A DNA stretch of 48,356 nucleotides from Myxococcales bacterium (GTDB lineage Bacteria; Myxococcota_A; Polyangia; Polyangiales; Houyiibacteriaceae), in assembly GCA_024640845.1 (NCBI GenBank), contig JAHEEE010000026.1, forward strand, positions 1 through 48,356, given 5' to 3'. Below, in pieces: positions 14,738 to 23,030 of the stretch (positions within the stretch are counted from its first letter, which is position 1; each line of letters starts with the position of its first letter). A model generated the notes under the pieces. That model had not been told where the DNA came from, did no database searches, and saw only the letters and a list, made by a program, of their open reading frames with translations. The position numbers and the translations under genes were made by a program.

Positions 14738-17348
14738 GGGTCACCAGCACGAACTTGTTGTTGTCGCGTGGTGTCGAGAGCTCGCGTACTTCGCGGCCGG
14801 GGACCAGCTTCTCGAAGCGGGCCAGTCGCTTGCGCTCGAGGACTACGTACACCCGCCGTCCCTCGTTGTCTGAGAACCACTTCTTGATGCGTTTGCTGTC
14901 GGTCTCCGCGAAGGCATAGACCCTGTTCCCCGTATAGAAGTTCTCGCCTTTCCAGTTCATTTGCCACGCCAGCAGTGGCTCGTCTGGGCCCTGCCGCTCC
15001 TCATAGTAGCGGGCCGCCAAATCGCGGAGACCCCAGTGCCCGGCAAGGTCCTCCATGTAGACGTTCAGCCCCCAAACGCAGAACGCGAGGGCGATTCCCC
15101 CCGTTGCTCGAACAGCCGTCGACCTCCAGCGTGGAAGGCTTGCGGCGGCGATCGTCAGTGCAGCCGCAATCGCGAAGCCGCCGAGTATCGCGCGGTAGTC
15201 CAGGTGCTCCGGCCAGGCGCGTCCGTAGTTGTAGACGAACAAGTGGATCAGTCGTTCGTTGCCTTGCGGCCGCGCGGAGGTCATCCAGCTCAAGTCTCGA
15301 CCGACGAACGCCACGATGCAGGCGCCGAGGGCGATCGCTACGCCCGCGGCGAAGCTCCATCTCGACGGCGTGAGGCGGGTTTCCGCATTGGCGAGATCCC
15401 AGCGCGCCAGCGCAGCGAGCACGACGCCGAAAGCGAGGAGGGCGTAGGCGCGCATTGGATAGGCCTGCTGCAGCACCCAGTCGTCGATCCGTCCCGCGTC
15501 CGCAGGGATGACACCCCGTGGATCACCGAGCAGCCACGCGAACCCGAGTGCGAAGCAGAGCCCGGCGCCGGTTGCTAGGACGGTCGCCCGTGGGCGTCTC
15601 GGACCCCAGATCTCCGAGAGCGCGACTCCGATCAGAATCCCGGCGGGCACGATCGATGGGAGAATGTAGTGGTGGAACTTCGTCATCATCGCGCTGAAGA
15701 GCACGAACGACGACAGCAACCACATTACGAGGAAGAGCATCGCCTGCGCTCGCTCGCCCCGGCACACTTTGGAGCGGTCACGAGCGAAGACCATGGCGGC
15801 GAGAGGAAGGAACGCGATCCAGGGGAACATCGCGTAGCCTGCCTGCGTGACGAAGTATGCGATCGTTCCCGTGTCGCCATGCACACCGGCAGCCAAGCGG
15901 TTGATGTGATCGTGAATCAACAGCCGGTTGGTGAACGCGTTGCCGTGGCGCACGTACATCGCGAGATACCAAGGCAGGCTCACGGCGCCGACCACGAGAA
16001 CGCCGAGAGAGACCCTCAGCTCTCCTTGTCCGAGGAGTGCCCAGCGCCGCCCCGCGACCAGGTAGAACAGCGCGGCCGCCCCCGGGATTGCGATGCCGGG
16101 AAGGCCCTTTGCCAGGAACCCCAATGCGCAGAACAGGTAGAAACCCACCATGTAGAGAGCGCGCGTACGTCGCTCTTTGCGCAGCACAGCGCCGAGTGCA
16201 CCCAAAGCGCCAAGCCATACGATGGCTTGGACAAACGGCTGCCCGAGAACGCCGGAGACCTGCGGCAGTTGGTCGCGTGGAGTCGGGTTTCCTGGCACCT
16301 CGACGTTCCCAGCCGAGCCGTAGAGGAAACGGTCGGGATGAGCCACGAGGCCATAGCCGTCGATCAGCGAGAGGTTTCGCGAGATCAGGTATGTCGCTTG
16401 CGGCAACACCAGCAAGATCAGCGAGAAGAGGACGAGGTGCTGAAGAGAGATCCTCCAGGGACCGATTCGAAATACCGGTGCTTCCCGATCCGGCTCTTCA
16501 GACATCGCCAAGAGCAAACAGCAGCTCGCCATCGTGATTGCTGCGACCAGGGGAAGATCGGTGGTCGCTTGATGCGCGATGAAAAAGAACTGAGGGAGCG
16601 TCGCCGTGACGAGAGTCGCCAACGCGCCGGCTCGGGATCCGAAGATGCGTCGCACGCTCAGGTAGACGGCGGCGAGCGCGGACAACGCCATGAGCATCGT
16701 AGGCAATCGAACTGCCCATTCCGGGTGTGCCGGATGGGCGTCGGGCATGAAGTCGACCCCGAGCGCTCCCATGCTCAGGGCTTCCATCCAGAACGTCAGC
16801 ACGGGCTTAGACCAGAACCATTTGTCCTGGGCCCACCAGAGACTGATCCAGTCGTTTCGTGCCAGGATCTCGCGAGCGACTTCGCCGTAGTGCGTCTCCC
16901 AGGGGTCCCAAAGGCTGGACGCGCCGAGGAGCGGAAGGTACATCGCTCCGACGACGATCATCACGGCGAGCCCTGGTCGACGAACAGCCGCTGGTGCCAG
17001 AAAAAGGAGCGCCGCCAGGATCGACACGGGCATCGCGTCGTAGCCGCCTACCGTTGCGCCCACGACGATCGTGACCAAAGCGAGGCAGGCGGCGGCGACC
17101 GGGGGCAGCCATTCGCCCGGCTGCTTTCCAAGCGCCGTCTCGCGCCACGAAGTCGCAACGCCAGGCGGCGGCGGCACCAGCCACGCGACCCAGGCCGTCG
17201 AAGTCGCGACGGCGATGATCGCTCCCCAGAGAGGTCCCAGCCACAACGGCTCGCGATTGACCATCCAAAGTGTCAGCGCGACGGTGCTGCCGATCGCGAC
17301 TGCCAACGTCCATGGCCTCCTCCGTCCTCTCTGCGCTTGCACCTCCAC
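14727..17348 (-). CDS. PMT/ArnT-family membrane glycosyltransferase
   Basis: The 873-residue protein has a dozen or more hydrophobic segments. The first periplasmic loop carries the GT-C signature DPWETHYGEVAREI (from 148) with acidic residues expected to be catalytic, followed by WSKPVLTFWMEAL, which matches the KP-x-W stretch of ArnT and PMT_2 proteins. Family members transfer a sugar from a polyprenyl-phosphate donor to lipid A, protein or another envelope acceptor; the substrate cannot be told here. It is longer than ArnT (about 550 residues) because of an N-terminal membrane region (1-120) and a long C-terminal domain. GTG 17348 (or GTG 17342) lies 4 nt after the upstream gene's stop, so the two form an operon. 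The long plus-strand frame over it is a shadow. Confidence 0.85.
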   Translation of the reverse strand: MEVQAQRGRRRPWTLAVAIGSTVALTLWMVNREPLWLGPLWGAIIAVATSTAWVAWLVPPPPGVATSWRETALGKQPGEWLPPVAAACLALVTIVVGATVGGYDAMPVSILAALLFLAPAAVRRPGLAVMIVVGAMYLPLLGASSLWDPWETHYGEVAREILARNDWISLWWAQDKWFWSKPVLTFWMEALSMGALGVDFMPDAHPAHPEWAVRLPTMLMALSALAAVYLSVRRIFGSRAGALATLVTATLPQFFFIAHQATTDLPLVAAITMASCCLLLAMSEEPDREAPVFRIGPWRISLQHLVLFSLILLVLPQATYLISRNLSLIDGYGLVAHPDRFLYGSAGNVEVPGNPTPRDQLPQVSGVLGQPFVQAIVWLGALGALGAVLRKERRTRALYMVGFYLFCALGFLAKGLPGIAIPGAAALFYLVAGRRWALLGQGELRVSLGVLVVGAVSLPWYLAMYVRHGNAFTNRLLIHDHINRLAAGVHGDTGTIAYFVTQAGYAMFPWIAFLPLAAMVFARDRSKVCRGERAQAMLFLVMWLLSSFVLFSAMMTKFHHYILPSIVPAGILIGVALSEIWGPRRPRATVLATGAGLCFALGFAWLLGDPRGVIPADAGRIDDWVLQQAYPMRAYALLAFGVVLAALARWDLANAETRLTPSRWSFAAGVAIALGACIVAFVGRDLSWMTSARPQGNERLIHLFVYNYGRAWPEHLDYRAILGGFAIAAALTIAAASLPRWRSTAVRATGGIALAFCVWGLNVYMEDLAGHWGLRDLAARYYEERQGPDEPLLAWQMNWKGENFYTGNRVYAFAETDSKRIKKWFSDNEGRRVYVVLERKRLARFEKLVPGREVRELSTPRDNNKFVLVTLEI

Positions 17349-17352
17349 CTTT

Positions 17353-17748
17353 TTACTCGGTCGACCCGGTTGCAGCTCTGAGATCGACCCGCGTCACCGA
17401 AGGAGCGGGCACCGCGATCCTCCGGGTCTGCTCCTCGGCCGATCCGTCCAGTCCGTACCGAGTGATGTGAATCTGATACTCCCCCGGCTGCAGTCGTACG
17501 ACATGTCGGAAAACATCGATTTTCGTCGTCGATCGCGTGAACCGTACGCTGGCCGCCGCCTCGCCGCCCTGCAGATAGTCGATGTCGAGGCCCCCAGTTC
17601 CGGGGTCCACCTCGTAGAGTACCTCCACGTCACGCGGCCATACGTTGGCAAGCCCGCTGCCCACGAATACGACCCCAATCACCGCTACGACGGCCGCCAA
17701 TCTGCGGCGGATCGAAAGCGGCCCTATAGTCAACGGAAAGTCCGTCAT
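17353..17748 (-). CDS. Small membrane-anchored protein upstream of the glycosyltransferase
   Basis: The 131-residue product has one N-terminal transmembrane helix (RRRLAAVVAVIGVVFVGSGLANVW, about 14-37) and a predicted extracytoplasmic beta-rich domain. Strand-like stretches such as HVVRLQPGEYQIHITRYGLDG resemble a PEGA or fibronectin-like sandwich. I do not recognise a named family. It begins a two-gene operon with the PMT/ArnT-like enzyme (4-nt gap) and is divergent from the rel gene, sharing a 92-nt regulatory gap. A role beside the glycosyltransferase is inferred only from position. Confidence 0.72.
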   Translation of the reverse strand: MTDFPLTIGPLSIRRRLAAVVAVIGVVFVGSGLANVWPRDVEVLYEVDPGTGGLDIDYLQGGEAAASVRFTRSTTKIDVFRHVVRLQPGEYQIHITRYGLDGSAEEQTRRIAVPAPSVTRVDLRAATGSTE

Positions 17749-17787
17749 GATGTGGGCTTTGAAAGGAGTCGCAACAGGGCCACTACC

Positions 17788-17816
17788 TTGGCACCAATTG
17801 GAGACGGTGTTAAATT
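17788..17816 (+). promoter_or_regulatory. Candidate sigma-70 promoter of rel
   Basis: TTGGCA (17788-17793, 5/6 to the -35 consensus) and TAAATT (17811-17816, 4/6) are separated by 17 nt. Transcription would start near 17823, giving an 18-nt leader to the ATG at 17841. It lies in the divergent gap with the small membrane protein gene. Confidence 0.5.
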
Positions 17817-17840
17817 GGAAAGAGCCCGTAGTGTACCGCC

Positions 17841-19985
17841 ATGGTCCGCCTCACCAATATTCTCGAAAAGGTGAAGGGATACCATCCCCGAGCGGATACC
17901 GATCTGATCAATAAGGCCTACGTGTATGCGTCTCGGATGCACGATGGGCAGCGGCGAAAGTCCGGTGACGCGTATTTCGTCCACCCCGTCTCGGTCGCTG
18001 ACATCATCGCCGACATGCGCCTCGATGCGTCGAGTGTTTGCGCCGCACTCTTGCACGACGTCGTCGAAGATTGCGAAGCCAGCGTCGCGGACATCGAGAC
18101 CGTATTTGGTGAGGAGGTCGCCTTTCTCGTCGACGGTGTCACCAAGCTCGGCAAGGTCAACTTTGCATCCCGGGAGGACCGTCAGGCGGAAAGCTTTCGC
18201 AAGATGCTGGTCGCCATGGCGCGTGACATCCGGGTCTTGCTCGTGAAGCTGGCCGACCGTCTCGACAACATGAGGACGCTCGACCACATGTCCGAGGCGG
18301 CCCAGGAGCGCATCGCCCGCGAGACGATCGAGATCTACGCGCCACTCGCAGGGAGGCTCGGCATTCAGTGGCTAAAAGCCGAGCTCGAAGACCTCAGCTT
18401 CCAGTTCCTCGAGCCCGAAGCCTATGGAGTCCTCGAAGAACAGGTGCGCGCGGTATCCAAGAGTACCGACAGTCACATGTCGGATGTCACGGCGAAGCTC
18501 AAGAAGATGCTCGTTACCCGCGGGTTCTCCGTGCAGGTCAGCGGGCGACGCAAACACCTCTATTCACTACACCGAAAGATGAAGGCGAGCGGCATCGGCT
18601 TCGAACAGGTGCACGACTTCGTTGCCTTTCGCGTGATCACCGAGAGCGTGGCGGACTGCTATGCGACGCTCGGCGTCGTCCACTCGGAATGGACGCCGGT
18701 ACCGGGGCGTTTCAAGGATTACATCGCACTTCCCAAGTCGAACATGTATCAGTCGCTGCACACCACGGTGATTGGTCCTGGCAACCGACGCGTCGAGATT
18801 CAAATCCGAACGCACGAGATGCACCGCACGGCCGAGTATGGGATCGCCGCTCACTGGCAGTACAAGGAGCACACAGGCGGCATCGACCCAAAGGACGCGG
18901 CGCGGTTCGTTTGGTTGCGCCAGTTGATGGAGTTCCAGCAGGAGGTTGCCGATCCGGAGGAATTCTACGAGAGCGTCAAGGTCGACCTCTTCCCGGACGA
19001 TGTCTACGTCTTCACGCCAAAGGGCGACGTCAAGACGTTTCCCCGCGGCTCGACCCCGGTCGACTTCGCCTACTCCATTCACTCCGAGATCGGTCACCGA
19101 TGCTCGGGCGCGCGCGTGAATGGCGCGATCGTTCCTCTTCGCCACAAGATGCAAAACGGCGATGTCGTCGAAATCATCACGAGCAAGAACCACCATCCGA
19201 GCAAGGACTGGCTGGAGTTCGTCGCCACCAGCCGCGCGCGCTCCCGTATCCGCACCTACCTTCGCACGGAAGAACGCAAGCACGCGGTCAAGCTCGGCAA
19301 AGACCTGCTGGAAAAAGAGCTTCGTAAGAACGGCATGTCTCTATCCAAGTTCCTCAAGAGCAATCGGGCCAAGGAGGTATTCAGTCGTTTTCGCGTCGGC
19401 AACGAAGACGAGCTCTATGCGCGCGTTGGCATCGGCAAGCTGGCGCTCCCGAACGTGGTCGAGGAGATCGTCCCGTCCGAGGAAACCGAACGAGAAAGCC
19501 TTAGACCGGGCTTCTTCGAGCGCACGGTGCAGAAGGTCGCCCGAGACACCGATGGCGCAGAGATTCGCATTCAGGGCATGGACAACATGCTCGTGCGGTT
19601 CGCCCAGTGCTGTAGCCCGGTGCCTGGCGATCCTGTTACGGGCTGGATCACGCGCGGCCGTGGGGTGTCGGTTCACCGGCGGGGTTGTCCGCGAGTGCTC
19701 GAGCTCGATCCGGAGCGCCGGGTCCAAGTCAGCTGGGGCAACGACGTACACGTCGACCTACCGGTCTCTCTACGTGTCATGACCGACGATCGCGCCGGTA
19801 TCCTAGCGTCGGTATCCTCCGTATTCAGCTCGAACGGCGTCAGTATTTCCGAGGCATCATGCTTGTCCAAGGACGGCCGCGCCGAGAACCTCTTCCACTT
19901 TCGAGTAGGCGACATCGATCGCTTGCGCGAGATCATGCGCGGCGTCGCGAAGCTCAAGGGTGTGCTCGACGTCGAGCGCGTCTGA
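17841..19985 (+). CDS. rsh: Bifunctional (p)ppGpp synthetase/hydrolase (Rel/SpoT)
   Basis: The 714-residue long RSH enzyme makes and degrades the stringent-response alarmone (p)ppGpp. The N-terminal HD hydrolase domain keeps its metal ligands: H34/H48 region, H72-D73 and E76-D77 in LLHDVVED. The synthetase domain carries RFKD at 290-293 (the RxKD form typical of bifunctional enzymes rather than the ExDD of synthetase-only RelA) followed by YIALPKSNMYQSLHTT. Regulatory domains follow in order: TGS (about 386-447), a zinc-finger-like region with CC (QCCSPVPGD), and a C-terminal ACT domain. Full length and no missing key residue, so both activities are expected. It is monocistronic, with a likely promoter just upstream. 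Confidence 0.96.
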   Translation: MVRLTNILEKVKGYHPRADTDLINKAYVYASRMHDGQRRKSGDAYFVHPVSVADIIADMRLDASSVCAALLHDVVEDCEASVADIETVFGEEVAFLVDGVTKLGKVNFASREDRQAESFRKMLVAMARDIRVLLVKLADRLDNMRTLDHMSEAAQERIARETIEIYAPLAGRLGIQWLKAELEDLSFQFLEPEAYGVLEEQVRAVSKSTDSHMSDVTAKLKKMLVTRGFSVQVSGRRKHLYSLHRKMKASGIGFEQVHDFVAFRVITESVADCYATLGVVHSEWTPVPGRFKDYIALPKSNMYQSLHTTVIGPGNRRVEIQIRTHEMHRTAEYGIAAHWQYKEHTGGIDPKDAARFVWLRQLMEFQQEVADPEEFYESVKVDLFPDDVYVFTPKGDVKTFPRGSTPVDFAYSIHSEIGHRCSGARVNGAIVPLRHKMQNGDVVEIITSKNHHPSKDWLEFVATSRARSRIRTYLRTEERKHAVKLGKDLLEKELRKNGMSLSKFLKSNRAKEVFSRFRVGNEDELYARVGIGKLALPNVVEEIVPSEETERESLRPGFFERTVQKVARDTDGAEIRIQGMDNMLVRFAQCCSPVPGDPVTGWITRGRGVSVHRRGCPRVLELDPERRVQVSWGNDVHVDLPVSLRVMTDDRAGILASVSSVFSSNGVSISEASCLSKDGRAENLFHFRVGDIDRLREIMRGVAKLKGVLDVERV

Positions 19986-20000
19986 GCCGGTCACCGAAGC

Positions 20001-20837
20001 TCACACACCTGGTTCTGGGCCTTCGCTCGAACGCCAGACGACCGCGAGCGCAGCGCCCGCCAGGGCAAGTGAAGCGACCAGAAGCCAAGGGCTTATATGC
20101 ACGACTTTCGGGTCCAGCGTGTTGAAGCCCTCGATCCGCACTAGTGCAGCTGGAAGAAGCAAAGGCATTGCGTTGACGCCCGCATGCATGGCGATACTCG
20201 CCAGCGTCGAGCGGGTGCGAAGCGCAACCGCTCCGAGCACGAATCCAGCGAGCGTTGCGTAGATCACGGCGGAAGGCTCGATGTGTACCAATCCAAAGAG
20301 CAACGAGCTCCAGACGAGTGCTGGAGCCTTTCCGTATTGTCGTTGCAGCTCCTTCAGCAGCCAGCCCCGAAAGAGAAGCTCTTCGGTGACGGGCGCCACC
20401 AAGACGAGTGCCAACAAGATCGAGAGGCCCCCCGCCCACGTGGTCGGGTTGACCATGCGATGACGCCGCGCCAACTCGTCGAAGCTGATCGGCCAAAGCT
20501 CCTGCCCCAAGTTTCCAATCTCGGCGAGTGGCAATTGGAGGAACGCGCCAGCGGCGAAACAAAGCGCTGCGATGCCGCCCAGAATGGGACGAACGTGAAC
20601 GGACTCGAGTAAGCTCTCCGTTCGCCCCTTGTGAGGAAACGCGATGATGAAAATCACGCCCAAGGTCGCCGCTTGGACCAACGCGTAGTTCAGCGGGGCC
20701 TGTGCTGCGGCCTGTATCGCTTCACCCCAGTCGGCCGATACGCTTCTGAGTTGAAGGAAGCCCGCGAAGCCCATGAACAGGCGGTTCAGCACGGGGACCG
20801 CCAACGCGATAAGCAGGGCTCGGAGGTAACCTTTCAC
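20001..20837 (-). CDS. CPBP-family intramembrane protease
   Basis: The product is 278 residues from GTG 20837; a TTG at 20864 would add nine residues and run into a palindrome, so it is disfavoured. Several hydrophobic helices surround the CPBP (Abi/CaaX-protease-like) motifs: EELLFRGWL with the paired Glu at 152-153 and Arg 157, FGLVH with His 185, and HAGVN with His 218 and Asn 222. These residues form the metal-dependent or glutamate-type active site of this family of membrane proteases. Prokaryotic members process peptides, act in immunity or have unknown substrates; nothing nearby suggests one. It converges on rel (15-nt gap) and is divergent from the TPR lipoprotein gene. Confidence 0.88.
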   Translation of the reverse strand: MKGYLRALLIALAVPVLNRLFMGFAGFLQLRSVSADWGEAIQAAAQAPLNYALVQAATLGVIFIIAFPHKGRTESLLESVHVRPILGGIAALCFAAGAFLQLPLAEIGNLGQELWPISFDELARRHRMVNPTTWAGGLSILLALVLVAPVTEELLFRGWLLKELQRQYGKAPALVWSSLLFGLVHIEPSAVIYATLAGFVLGAVALRTRSTLASIAMHAGVNAMPLLLPAALVRIEGFNTLDPKVVHISPWLLVASLALAGAALAVVWRSSEGPEPGV

Positions 20838-20848
20838 GACGACGGGTA

Positions 20849-20876
20849 GCCTGACACGTCCCAAGGGGTGTCAGGC
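20849..20876. promoter_or_regulatory. Palindromic operator-like site in a divergent promoter gap
   Basis: GCCTGACAC (20849-20857) and GTGTCAGGC (20868-20876) form a perfect 9-bp inverted repeat with a 10-nt centre. It sits in the 90-nt gap between the divergent CPBP protease and TPR lipoprotein genes, next to AT-rich stretches (TATATC on the minus strand at 20884-20879; TATAGC on the plus strand at 20911-20916) that could be -10 boxes. It may be a repressor operator serving both genes; a terminator is unlikely because it precedes both starts. Confidence 0.4.
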
Positions 20877-20927
20877 AAGATATAGGCCTGTCGAAACGGG
20901 CCGACCCTGCTATAGCGGCTTGACAGC

Positions 20928-23030
20928 ATGAGGATCCGTTTTCTGTTCATTCTTGGCCTGCTGAGCCTGCTCAGCGCGTGCGCACACACCAGGACAACAA
21001 CCAAGGGCGCAGAGTTCAAGAGTGCGGAGCCGATCGCGCCGGCTGAGTACCCCGATGCCGAGCGCCGGTTTCTACGGATGTCCAAGATCGACGCCGAACG
21101 CCTCGAGCTTCGCGATCGTTTGATCACCACGGTGCTCGACAAGGCGCAGGTTCTCGCGGACGTTGGTGACTACGAGGGGGTCGTGGGCGAGGTGGAGCGG
21201 TTGACGATCTTCCTCTCGCCGGAGGACTACGCCGAGGGTGTTCTGCCAAAGCAGGTCGAACCGATCGCCGCGTACATGGCCGACCGCGGCGGTCACCTCG
21301 GAGACGAAGGCAGCGTACTCGCGGCGAACTACATCTTGCTCCATCTCACGAAGGATGAGTTCTACCGAGGCCGGTACGACATGGTCGCTACGTGGGGCCG
21401 TGAATCGCGCGCCAATCTCGACACCGTCTCAGAGCAATATGCCGGCCTGATCGAGGTGTGGACCCGGCACGCCGAGCTGACACCTGCGCCCGAGGTTCTC
21501 GACACGCTCGCCGAGCTTCACATCGCGGGCCGTGACGCGGTCGCCGCGGAGTCCATGGAGACTCGCAACCGGCTAGGCCTTGGCGCCGAACGGCAGTTGC
21601 GTCTTGCACCACTCAACGTCGCTGCCGTCTACCTCATGCATGGCGATTTGCAGAACGCGGTGTCCAAGGTCGAGTCGATGGGCGGAGGCGAGCTTCAGCT
21701 GAGGCTCCTCGAGCTGATGCGAGCAGCCAATGGCAACGACCCCTCAGCCGCCGCTGCGACCTTCGAGCTGGTAGAGGGCTACCGTGTTGCTCGGCCCGAC
21801 GTCGCAGCCGGTTTGTGCCGAGCATCGCTCACACGCTTTCCTGACGACTATCGCTTCCCAACCTGCATGGCTCGGGTCGCGGCCGATGCAGACCGATTCG
21901 CGGACGCAACTGCGTGGTACGTGATCGCGATCGACCTTTCGCCCGACATGATCGAGCTCTACGACGAGGCCCTAGGCCAGCTCGACGAGTTCATCGAGGT
22001 GCGCTTGACCGACCCTCACCCGGAGCGTTCGAGCGCGCTCGCCCGAGGCGCCGAGACAATCCTCGAGGCGCGGCAGAAACGTTGGCCAACGTCCGAGCCG
22101 CCGATTGCGCCGAATCGCCTCGAGTTCCTCATCGGCATGCTCGAGATGAACGCCGGCCACGCCGACGAAGCGCAGCGACGCTTCGAAAAGAGCATCTCGG
22201 AAGACGAGGACCCTTCGGCTCTGCTCCAGCTTGGGCTGCTGCTCGAGCGAACCGGCCAACTCGATCTCGCAGAAGAGCGCTACCGGCGCGCGCTCGAGCT
22301 GACGCCCCGCGGCTCGCTTCCCGAGGAGCTCCGCCGTTCGGAGATCCTCGAGCACATGGGCGATGTTGCCCGGGCGAAGGGCGAGACCGCGAAGATGACG
22401 GCTCTCTACCAGGACGCCCTGAAGGCCTGGACGGAGGCGCGCGATCAAGTCGAGGGCCCGACGGGTGCGCTGGTGGAAATGCGCCGCGGCGTGTTGCTCG
22501 ATCAACTCGGTCGTCACGACGCAGCGGTCGATGCCTTTGAAAGCGCCATGGCTCACGCGCCACAGTGGCGCGACGTGTACGCAACAATCCTGTCGCACCT
22601 CGTATCCGGGCCGCCCGACTTCGAGCTTGCATCGTCGGTTTGGCGGCGCTCGCAGTTGCAACTCACGCTGCCGCCCGAATGGAAGGTTTACTTCACGCTG
22701 TGGATTCAACTCATCGCCGCGCGCGCCGACCAGCCCCCTGCGCCCGAGCACACCCAGCTTCTTCGGCGTTTGGGTCAGAGCTCCAGTTGGTGGGGTAAGC
22801 TGGCGAGCTTTGGCGCGGGCGACCTCGACTACGACGACTTGATGAGCGTCGCATCCAGCCTCGGCGAGGAGACCGAGGCGCTTTACTACGAGGCAACGCG
22901 ACTCTTCATCGCTGGCGATCGGGAAGCCGCCAACGAGCAATTCCGACGCGTGCTCGCGACGAAGATGGTGAGCTTCTACGAGTTCGAGATGGCTCGGCGG
23001 CTGCTGCTCGAACAGGAGAGAGAGCGTTGA
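20928..23030 (+). CDS. TPR-repeat lipoprotein
   Basis: The 700-residue protein begins with a lipoprotein signal (MRIRFLFILGLLSLLSA-C, Cys 18). The rest is helical with recognisable TPR-like pairs, clearest in the middle: LIGMLEMNAGHADEAQRRFE, LLQLGLLLERTGQLDLAEE and RYRRALELTP. It should be a periplasmic scaffold anchored to a membrane. Its stop overlaps the TTG start of the HerA-like ATPase gene by 4 nt (TTGA), so the two are translationally coupled and probably act in one process. Asp/Glu-rich composition is typical of exported TPR proteins. No named family recognised. Confidence 0.85.
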   Translation: MRIRFLFILGLLSLLSACAHTRTTTKGAEFKSAEPIAPAEYPDAERRFLRMSKIDAERLELRDRLITTVLDKAQVLADVGDYEGVVGEVERLTIFLSPEDYAEGVLPKQVEPIAAYMADRGGHLGDEGSVLAANYILLHLTKDEFYRGRYDMVATWGRESRANLDTVSEQYAGLIEVWTRHAELTPAPEVLDTLAELHIAGRDAVAAESMETRNRLGLGAERQLRLAPLNVAAVYLMHGDLQNAVSKVESMGGGELQLRLLELMRAANGNDPSAAAATFELVEGYRVARPDVAAGLCRASLTRFPDDYRFPTCMARVAADADRFADATAWYVIAIDLSPDMIELYDEALGQLDEFIEVRLTDPHPERSSALARGAETILEARQKRWPTSEPPIAPNRLEFLIGMLEMNAGHADEAQRRFEKSISEDEDPSALLQLGLLLERTGQLDLAEERYRRALELTPRGSLPEELRRSEILEHMGDVARAKGETAKMTALYQDALKAWTEARDQVEGPTGALVEMRRGVLLDQLGRHDAAVDAFESAMAHAPQWRDVYATILSHLVSGPPDFELASSVWRRSQLQLTLPPEWKVYFTLWIQLIAARADQPPAPEHTQLLRRLGQSSSWWGKLASFGAGDLDYDDLMSVASSLGEETEALYYEATRLFIAGDREAANEQFRRVLATKMVSFYEFEMARRLLLEQERER

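Noticed and set aside
15669-17381. 570-residue open frame on the plus strand across the glycosyltransferase
   Set aside because: It lies opposite a full-length PMT-like gene, is rich in Arg, His and Gln, and has no recognisable motif, so it is a shadow.
20920-20925. Perfect TTGACA next to the TPR lipoprotein ATG
   Set aside because: On the plus strand it lies 3 nt before the start codon, too late to be the -35 of that gene, and no -10 follows at the right distance for any gene here.
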